The notes under the pieces are model-generated. The model ran no database searches. It worked only from the letters and a program-made list of their open reading frames with translations, and had not been told where the DNA came from. Shown here piece after piece: positions 6,081 through 11,165 of a stretch of DNA of 11,165 nt (positions within the stretch are counted from its first letter, which is position 1; each line of letters begins with the position of its first letter). Source of the DNA: Spirochaetaceae bacterium (lineage in GTDB: Bacteria; Spirochaetota; Spirochaetia; Treponematales; Breznakiellaceae); assembly GCA_031283025.1 (NCBI GenBank), contig JAITCP010000020.1, forward strand, positions 1 to 11,165, given 5' to 3'. The position numbers and the translations under genes are program-made.

Positions 6081-6157
6081 TATAGCCCCGCGTTGCGGGG
6101 ATAGCGACCTAACGCTGTTACCCGTGCCGCCGGTTTTCCGGCAAGGCAGGGTAACAC
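6081..6157 (+). ncRNA. Folded 5' leader of the lipoprotein gene
   Basis: Three adjacent stems fill the leader. Stem A is CCCCGC/GCGGGG (6086-6091 with 6095-6100, loop GTT). Stem B is ATAGCG/CGCTGT (6101-6106 with 6113-6118, loop ACCTAA). Stem C is GTTACCC/GGGTAAC (6117-6123 with 6149-6155), extended by TGCC/GGCA and GCCGG/CCGGC around TTTT. B and C share bases 6117-6118, so their ends compete. Stem C ends two bases before the AAGGAG Shine-Dalgarno (6158-6163), well placed to affect translation. It matches no riboswitch class I know. Type uncertain: cis-regulatory RNA or part of a mobile hairpin repeat. Confidence 0.5.
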
Positions 6158-6169
6158 AAGGAGTTTGTT

Positions 6170-7711
6170 ATGAAGAACTTGGGAAAATTGCTTGGGTGTA
6201 TCGCCTTTGTGGCGGTAATCGGATTTGGGATGGTAGGCTGCGATAATGACTCAACCGAGGGTGGGGGCGGAGACCCTCTTGCCGGTACATGGATTCGGAA
6301 TGACGAACAAGCCGGGGAAATGAAACTTGTCGCTGAAAATGGTAATTGGAGAATGTATGGTTATGAGGAAAGTGATACGGAATCCGAGAAAGCAAAGGGC
6401 ATCTACACAATAAACGGAAACAGCGTAAATATCACAATCACTCACTTATACGAAGAAGATGGATGGATACCTTATGAAGAAATGCCGCCGGGAAACCAGG
6501 GTATGCCGCCGCAAAATATTCAGGGAACCATAAGTAACAACAAATTAACACTAACGGCAGAAGGGTTTACGATGGAGTTTACGAAACAGACCGGCAGCAG
6601 TCCTGTCAATCCCCTTCCCCCCAGTGACCCTCTTACCGGCACCTGGACTGGGTATAATGAACAAGCCGGCAGTGAAATGAAACTTATCGCTGAAAATGGA
6701 GCCTTTACCGTGTATATGGATGACCAACCGGCATATCGCGGTACCTATACGACATCGGGAAATAACGTAAGTATTACATTCACCCACATTAATACTGGTT
6801 TAATGTCCGGCGGCGGAGAGCAATGGACGCCTTATGCTGATGTGCCGCCGGAAACGGACGGCTTACCCCCGCAACAAACTATGCAGGGAACCATAAGCGG
6901 CGGTCAATTAAACGTGGAAGGCCAAACCTTCACGAAACAGAATACTCCCGGCCCTAATCCCGGCACCGGCGGAACGTTTACCTTAACCGGTATTCCGGAA
7001 AAATATATCGGGCAGTATGCGAGTCTTCGCGATACCAAACAAGGGGGGCAGGGGCCGCGTATTTTTGGAGCTCAAAGTGTTACTTCGGGTGATCCGCCAT
7101 TTGCTACATGTGTTGAGATTACAGGCTCTACGATAACCCTATCCATGTGGATTGAGGGCAATAACGCCCAACAATCTATTATACCCTATACCGCCACTGC
7201 TAATGTTAATACTTTAAGGCTTATCATTACCGATCAAACAACTGTTAACGAACATTCCGATGATTTTTATGCTACCGTAGATTTTGGTGCCATTGCTTTT
7301 ACAGACGGCAGCGCATCAAGGGCGTGGAGTAGCGGGGAACTAACTGAACATAAAGATCCCCCCGGCAATCCCAGGGACGCTCTTATCGGTACTTGGATTG
7401 GGACTGTTGAAGAAGGCACGGAATTGACGCTTGTTTTTGCAGATAATGGAACATGGAAAGCGGCTATGGGTGAACAGGCAGTATATCGCGGAACCTATAC
7501 GGTAACCGGAAAGGACATAGCTTTTACCTTTACTGAAGTTAATACAGGTGTTTTGTCCGGGGAGGCAGATGAATGGACAGCTTATGATGAGTTAACGGCA
7601 GAACAGAAGGAAAATCTGCCGAACGAAAACCCTACTCCAGGAACTGTAAACGGCAATCAATTAACTTTTGGTAACGGAGACGATAGTCCAACCTTTACCA
7701 AACAACCGTAA
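6170..7711 (+). CDS. Surface lipoprotein with three repeated lipocalin-like domains
   Basis: A 513-residue exported lipoprotein. Residues 1-23 form a signal peptide ending in the lipobox MVG-C, with Cys24 as the lipidated residue. A Gly-rich spacer is followed by repeat 1 (35-140), repeat 2 (153-257), a different domain (about 268-391, starting FTLTGIPEKYIGQYASL) and repeat 3 (402-512). Each repeat has the order D-P/A-L-x-GTW, an acidic stretch, (R)GTYT/GIYT, a beta-strand TFTH/TITH, then a closing FTKQ; the spacing suggests a small beta-barrel of lipocalin-like type. Tyr-Arg-Gly-Thr-Tyr is shared by repeats 2 and 3, while EQAG.EMKL.AENG is shared by 1 and 2. AAGGAG (6158-6163) lies 6 nt before the ATG. 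The role (adhesin, binding protein or scavenging) cannot be told from sequence. Families like this are numerous in termite-gut treponemes, as I recall. Confidence 0.8.
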   Translation: MKNLGKLLGCIAFVAVIGFGMVGCDNDSTEGGGGDPLAGTWIRNDEQAGEMKLVAENGNWRMYGYEESDTESEKAKGIYTINGNSVNITITHLYEEDGWIPYEEMPPGNQGMPPQNIQGTISNNKLTLTAEGFTMEFTKQTGSSPVNPLPPSDPLTGTWTGYNEQAGSEMKLIAENGAFTVYMDDQPAYRGTYTTSGNNVSITFTHINTGLMSGGGEQWTPYADVPPETDGLPPQQTMQGTISGGQLNVEGQTFTKQNTPGPNPGTGGTFTLTGIPEKYIGQYASLRDTKQGGQGPRIFGAQSVTSGDPPFATCVEITGSTITLSMWIEGNNAQQSIIPYTATANVNTLRLIITDQTTVNEHSDDFYATVDFGAIAFTDGSASRAWSSGELTEHKDPPGNPRDALIGTWIGTVEEGTELTLVFADNGTWKAAMGEQAVYRGTYTVTGKDIAFTFTEVNTGVLSGEADEWTAYDELTAEQKENLPNENPTPGTVNGNQLTFGNGDDSPTFTKQP

Positions 7712-7721
7712 TTAAAAACAC

Positions 7722-7765
7722 GGAAGGGGCTCCCCTCGGCTTTCAGGGGAGCTCCTCCATTTTTT
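7722..7765 (+). terminator. Intrinsic terminator of the lipoprotein gene
   Basis: GGGGCTCCCCT (7726-7736) pairs with AGGGGAGCTCC (7745-7755) with one G-U pair. The stem is extended outward by GGA/TCC, and TTTTTT follows at 7760-7765. It begins 10 bp after the lipoprotein stop codon. Confidence 0.85.
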
Positions 7766-7804
7766 CACGGGTACCTTGACTATATCGTCCCTGACGTGTT
7801 ACAT

Positions 7805-7832
7805 TTGCTTAACTAACATCATGAGGTAAAAT
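7805..7832 (+). promoter_or_regulatory. Candidate promoter of the isomerase-like gene
   Basis: TTGCTT (7805-7810) and TAAAAT (7827-7832) have a 16-bp spacer, just upstream of a strong GGAGG (7846-7850) placed 6 nt before the ATG at 7857. A second weaker candidate is TTGACT (7776-7781) with TTACAT 17 bp later. The preceding terminator makes an independent promoter necessary. Confidence 0.4.
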
Positions 7833-7856
7833 CCGTTTATTTTATGGAGGTACGGT

Positions 7857-9062
7857 ATGGCTAATAAAGACTTAATAGAGAAAACACTACAAAAGGGAGA
7901 AGGCATTTTCCGCCTGAATCCGAACTTTATACCCCGCCCTTTCGGCGTTGAGGGCAGGCGGCTCAGGCTCCACCCGGATGATTATTTTGCCTACGGGCTT
8001 GCGCGCGGTTCCATAAAAGAGAGATGGATGTCTTCCACAAACATTGCCCAGAACGGACCGCTTGCCGGACCGGAAGAGGGATTGAGTTTTGTCGCGGTTG
8101 ATTACGGCAGTGATGAAAAGTTCAGCCTGAAAGAGGCGGTTGAAGTTCTTGGCGCGGCAATCATTGGGAAAGAACTTATTGAAAAATATAAAGGCTTCCC
8201 GGTCTTTTCAAAATTCTACGATCTGAAAACCCCGCTCTTCCACCACCTGCACTTGGACATGGAAGCCGCCGCCCGGGTCGGCAAACTTGGCAAGCCGGAG
8301 TGTTACTATTTTCCGCGGCAATTTGCCAGCCACACCGGGGAAATAAATGCAACCTATTTCGGCTACGACCCCGATACCAAGCCGGAGGAAGTGAAGCAAC
8401 GCCTGCGGGATTACGACAAGGGCGATAACCGCATCACCGAGCTTTCCCGCGCGTGGCGCATAGAACTGGGTTCGGGCTGGTACTCCCCCGCCGGCGTGAT
8501 TCACGCGCCCGGCTCGGTAATGACCTACGAACTTAACTGGAACGGTGATGTCAATTCAGTACACGAGAATGTCGTTTCCGGCGTTACGTACTCCCGCGAA
8601 TTTATGAACGGCGAATGTCCGCCCGACAAAAAAGACGACATCGACTATATTTTCAGCCTGCTGGACTGGGAGAAAAATACCGACCCACACTACAAAAAAC
8701 GCTTTGGCAGACCGCCGATCACCATTGTTAAAAACGCGGACTATGAGGAAAAATGGATTTCATACGCCAACGAAGGCTATTTCAGCGCGAAGGAAATTTC
8801 TGTTAATCCGGGCAAAAGCGTTACTGTTACAGAACCTGCCGCGCACGGCGTGATTTTCATACAGGGACACGGTAAATTCGGCGCGTATCATTGCGAAGCG
8901 CCGGGTATGCTGCGTTTCGGCCAGCAGAGCGCCGATGAGTTCTTTGTCAGCGAAGATGCCGCGAAAAAGGGAGTTGTTATCACCAACACAAGCCCTGTGG
9001 AGCCGTTGGTACTGCTCAAGAGTTTCGGACCTAATCACCCTGACGCGCCTAAAAGCGTATAG
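7857..9062 (+). CDS. Cupin-fold phosphomannose-isomerase-like protein
   Basis: A 401-residue cytoplasmic protein resembling type I phosphomannose isomerase (bicupin metalloenzyme, aldose-ketose isomerisation of a sugar phosphate). The probable metal site is visible: His130 and His132 in FHHLHLD, Glu148 in GKLGKPECYYFP, and His216 in GWYSPAGVIHAPGS. This corresponds to the Gln/His, Glu, His set of the family. The C-terminal half (about 308-390: ISVNPGKSVTVTE..., GHGKFGAYHC, DEFFVSEDAAKKGVVITN) looks like the second cupin barrel. The N-terminus (1-120) is not the classic PMI sequence, so the true substrate may be a different sugar and I give no gene symbol. It converges with the diguanylate cyclase gene, stops 6 bp apart, and lies near an LsrF/FbaB-type aldolase, which points to carbohydrate catabolism. 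Its function is inferred from the fold and the metal ligands. Confidence 0.7.
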   Translation: MANKDLIEKTLQKGEGIFRLNPNFIPRPFGVEGRRLRLHPDDYFAYGLARGSIKERWMSSTNIAQNGPLAGPEEGLSFVAVDYGSDEKFSLKEAVEVLGAAIIGKELIEKYKGFPVFSKFYDLKTPLFHHLHLDMEAAARVGKLGKPECYYFPRQFASHTGEINATYFGYDPDTKPEEVKQRLRDYDKGDNRITELSRAWRIELGSGWYSPAGVIHAPGSVMTYELNWNGDVNSVHENVVSGVTYSREFMNGECPPDKKDDIDYIFSLLDWEKNTDPHYKKRFGRPPITIVKNADYEEKWISYANEGYFSAKEISVNPGKSVTVTEPAAHGVIFIQGHGKFGAYHCEAPGMLRFGQQSADEFFVSEDAAKKGVVITNTSPVEPLVLLKSFGPNHPDAPKSV

Positions 9063-9068
9063 AGCTTT

Positions 9069-10688
9069 TTAAAGCCGCTCAAATGAATATTTATTGCGTC
9101 CGCTTTGTTTTGATTTATAGAGCATCTCGTCGGCCTTTTTAACAAAATCATCCGCGTTATGTGTATGAGACGCCTTGCCGGTAGCGGCTCCGATGGAAAT
9201 GGTAACAAAATCGGCGGCTTCGCTTTGTTCATGCGGTATTTTGCAGTTCCGTATATTGTCAAGAAGTTTTTCCGCGATCAGCCGCGCACCCCGTTCGTCG
9301 GTATTTGGCAGGACCGCGACAAATTCTTCTCCGCCGTATCTGACGACAAAATCATCCGCTCTTGTTATATTCTGGGAAAGCGTCCGCGCGACAATTTTAA
9401 GGCATTTATCGCCTTCGATGTGGCCGTACGTATCGTTGTACAGCTTAAAGAAGTCAATGTCGATCATCAGCAGGCTTAATAAACCGCCTGAGCGGGATAA
9501 TAAGCTTATAATTCGCTTCATGTTTTCATCAAAGAACCGTCTGTTATGAATGCCTGTAAGCGCGTCATACTCCACTTCGTTGCGAATAAAAGCGTTCGCA
9601 AACAAAAACGCCGCCGAGCGCATCATTTCAATAATATCATCCTCAAAGCTACGTGCATTTTTGGTATCGCCGAAGAGCGCGAATCCCCAAAACGAATTGT
9701 TGATATGTATTGGTATAGCGACAACCGAAACGATTCCAAACGTTTGGAGTACGGCGGCTTCGCGCTCGGGCAGCAGACTTGCCAGTGTGTTTACCGGATT
9801 TCCGGAGGCTAAATAGCTTTCCCAATTCGGCATGAAATATGTGTAAGCTACGTCAGCGAAAGATTCGACCAAATCGGTGCTTCCTCCGTAACTTTTGTCC
9901 CAACGGTAGATTTGAGACATATGCAAACTGCCGACCGCTATGTGATTGCGGAAAAGACTCAGTCTGTCAAATTCTGCCACTTCAGCAATCAGACGTACGC
10001 CTGCCGCCATCGTATCTTCGAATTCTTCCTCATTCTCAGATAAAAAGATCAGGGAAACCTTGTTTAGCGTATCCGACATCTTTTTGCGGCGGCTGAGCGC
10101 CGACACCGCCTGATTGGCGATCAGAGTTTTTTCCGCTCTGATAATCGTACTGGCGCACATGCGCGCGGTTGAGCGCAGCATGGCGATACAGTCCTTGTCA
10201 AAATCCCGTTCCATAGTATTGTCATGGCAAGTAACAACGCCCCAAAATTCACCTTCGGTGAAAATAGGCACAATCAAGATCGACATAACGCCGCGCGGTG
10301 ACAGAAACGCGGCTTCATCTTCTTTGAATTCACTGCGTTTGAGGCTTATGCAGGAATCATCTGACATAATTGAAACCCAGCGTCTGATCGCCGAGGTTAC
10401 CGGTAATTCTCTCAGAACATCGTCAATCGGAGCCGTCCCGCCTAAAATCCTGTCCCAGCGGTATTTTTCTCCACAGAGCAGGGCGTCTCTATTCATAATA
10501 CGGAATACGATGATCCTATCCAAACCTGCCGCAGCCGCAATTGGCTTCAAGCCGTGAGACATTATATCGTCAACCTCTTTCTCGGTATAGGAAACAAAAA
10601 TTTCAAGCGATTTATTTAAGGAATTGGCATAAAGCTCACAGCGCTCGTTTGTATCAAGTCCCTCATACAGCCGGTCGGCATTAGTCAA
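9069..10688 (-). CDS. GAF-GAF-GGDEF diguanylate cyclase
   Basis: A 539-residue cytoplasmic sensor enzyme making c-di-GMP from two GTP. Two GAF domains (about 27-185 and 204-370) are related to each other: each contains an F/R-x-I/L-F-R stretch, a YRWD motif (76-79, 261-264) and an F-W-G motif (148-150, 333-335). The GGDEF domain (about 372-539) has DALTG.HNRR, metal ligands D410 and D427 with N418 in MIDIDFFKLYND, and the active-site signature GGEEF (452-456). The I-site R443-ADD-D446 lies five residues before it, so product feedback inhibition is expected. The start is TTG at 10688 with GGAGG (10697-10701) 8 nt away; an overlapping out-of-frame ATG at 10681 is not used. It follows the aldolase by 72 bp, where a weak promoter (TTGCCA, 15 bp, TATAGA) may lie. 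The GAF ligands are unknown. Confidence 0.9.
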   Translation of the reverse strand: MTNADRLYEGLDTNERCELYANSLNKSLEIFVSYTEKEVDDIMSHGLKPIAAAAGLDRIIVFRIMNRDALLCGEKYRWDRILGGTAPIDDVLRELPVTSAIRRWVSIMSDDSCISLKRSEFKEDEAAFLSPRGVMSILIVPIFTEGEFWGVVTCHDNTMERDFDKDCIAMLRSTARMCASTIIRAEKTLIANQAVSALSRRKKMSDTLNKVSLIFLSENEEEFEDTMAAGVRLIAEVAEFDRLSLFRNHIAVGSLHMSQIYRWDKSYGGSTDLVESFADVAYTYFMPNWESYLASGNPVNTLASLLPEREAAVLQTFGIVSVVAIPIHINNSFWGFALFGDTKNARSFEDDIIEMMRSAAFLFANAFIRNEVEYDALTGIHNRRFFDENMKRIISLLSRSGGLLSLLMIDIDFFKLYNDTYGHIEGDKCLKIVARTLSQNITRADDFVVRYGGEEFVAVLPNTDERGARLIAEKLLDNIRNCKIPHEQSEAADFVTISIGAATGKASHTHNADDFVKKADEMLYKSKQSGRNKYSFERL

Positions 10689-10760
10689 CTATTGTACCTC
10701 CACATATCTTTAGAACCTACTATTAATCTATACATTTACCAATTCTATGGCAATCGGTGT

Positions 10761-11165
10761 TTATCCTTTAGTTTTTATTTTCTCGCAGTAATACTCCCAC
10801 GCTTCCTTGTCGGTAAATTTGTTATGCACGATTTTCCCGATGGCGTCCGCCATTTCCGCAGGATGGTAACTCTGAAAAATATTCCTGCCCATATCAAGGC
10901 CACGCGCACCGCCCTGCATCGACTGGTACGCCATTTTCAGCGCGTCCTTTTCTGGCAGTTTCTTGCCGCCGGCTACAACGATGGGAACAGGACAGGCGGC
11001 GGCAATTTCCTCAAACTTGTCGCAGTAGTATGTTTTAACGATGTGCGCGCCCAGTTCCGCCACAATGCGGGTCGCCAGTTTGAAATACTGGTCTGTCCGC
11101 TCCATATTTTTCCCCACGGCGATAACGCCCAGAGTTGGAATACTGTAACGCGCCCCCGCGTTTAT
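10761..11165 (-). CDS. LsrF/FbaB-type class I aldolase, 3' part
   Basis: The last 134 residues of a DeoC/FbaB/LsrF-family (beta/alpha)8 Schiff-base aldolase enter the window from the right edge with no start in view. The visible part begins INAGARYSIPTLGVIAVG, contains the probable Schiff-base lysine in HIVKTYY, the AGGKKLPEKDAL loop, and the phosphate-binding ARGLDMGRNIFQ. LsrF of E. coli has closely matching segments (GIPTLGVTAVG, IIKTYY, IAGGKKLPE, GVDMGRNIFQ, from memory) and cleaves a phosphorylated AI-2 derivative, but many homologues act on other ketose phosphates, so the substrate is open. The stop at 10763-10761 is followed by the diguanylate cyclase on the same strand. Presence near a sugar-isomerase-like gene supports a catabolic role. 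Confidence 0.85.
   Translation of the reverse strand: MNAGARYSIPTLGVIAVGKNMERTDQYFKLATRIVAELGAHIVKTYYCDKFEEIAAACPVPIVVAGGKKLPEKDALKMAYQSMQGGARGLDMGRNIFQSYHPAEMADAIGKIVHNKFTDKEAWEYYCEKIKTKG

Noticed and set aside
9061..9076. Small GCTTT-TT-AAAGC inverted repeat between the convergent genes as a bidirectional terminator
   Set aside because: A 5-bp AT-rich stem overlapping the stop codon of one gene is too weak to call.
9159..10557. Several plus-strand open frames opposite the diguanylate cyclase
   Set aside because: They are antisense to a full-length GAF-GAF-GGDEF gene with intact motifs, and their translations are basic, low-information sequences without Shine-Dalgarno support.

Overview
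The window looks like a chromosomal segment of a Treponema-type spirochaete, probably a free-living or termite-gut relative of T. primitia or T. azotonutricium. This is inferred from protein style: the PilZ protein with a long conserved N-terminal half, the MKNLGKLLGC...GC lipoprotein with repeated 'GTW...GTYT...FTKQ' domains, the divergent LysA, and AT-rich hairpin-laden intergenic DNA beside moderately GC-rich genes. No database search was possible, so species-level placement is a guess.

Layout. At 1-222 (minus strand) there are two very short reading frames: the second runs off the left edge, and a dispersed hairpin repeat lies inside the first. At 351-5777 a plus-strand cluster begins with asd and lysA (lysine and aspartate-family biosynthesis). 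It continues with a secreted GH73-like glucosaminidase, a PilZ c-di-GMP receptor protein with its own apparently leaderless promoter, and a TPR protein that overlaps the PilZ gene by ATGA. The 392-bp gap at 5778-6169 is the most unusual part. It holds two strong hairpins, a second copy of the dispersed hairpin repeat, three TATGCC-N4-GGCATA palindromes spaced exactly 42 bp apart, and a folded leader of three adjacent stems ending just before the Shine-Dalgarno of a lipoprotein gene. The lipoprotein (6170-7711) contains three copies of a ~105-residue domain plus one unrelated insert, and is closed by a clear intrinsic terminator.

At 7857-9062 lies a cupin-type phosphomannose-isomerase-like protein. 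It converges, with 6 bp between stop codons, on a minus-strand pair: an LsrF/FbaB-type class I aldolase (entering from the right edge) followed by a GAF-GAF-GGDEF diguanylate cyclase that starts at TTG. The aldolase and isomerase suggest a sugar-phosphate catabolic neighbourhood.

Themes. The window carries both a c-di-GMP producer (GGEEF with an intact I-site) and a c-di-GMP reader (PilZ with intact RxxxR and DxSxxG). The protein genes belong to recognisable families. The least explained material is the structured intergenic DNA at 5778-6169 and its relative at 157-197. I see no CRISPR array, tRNA, rRNA, transposase or phage gene.
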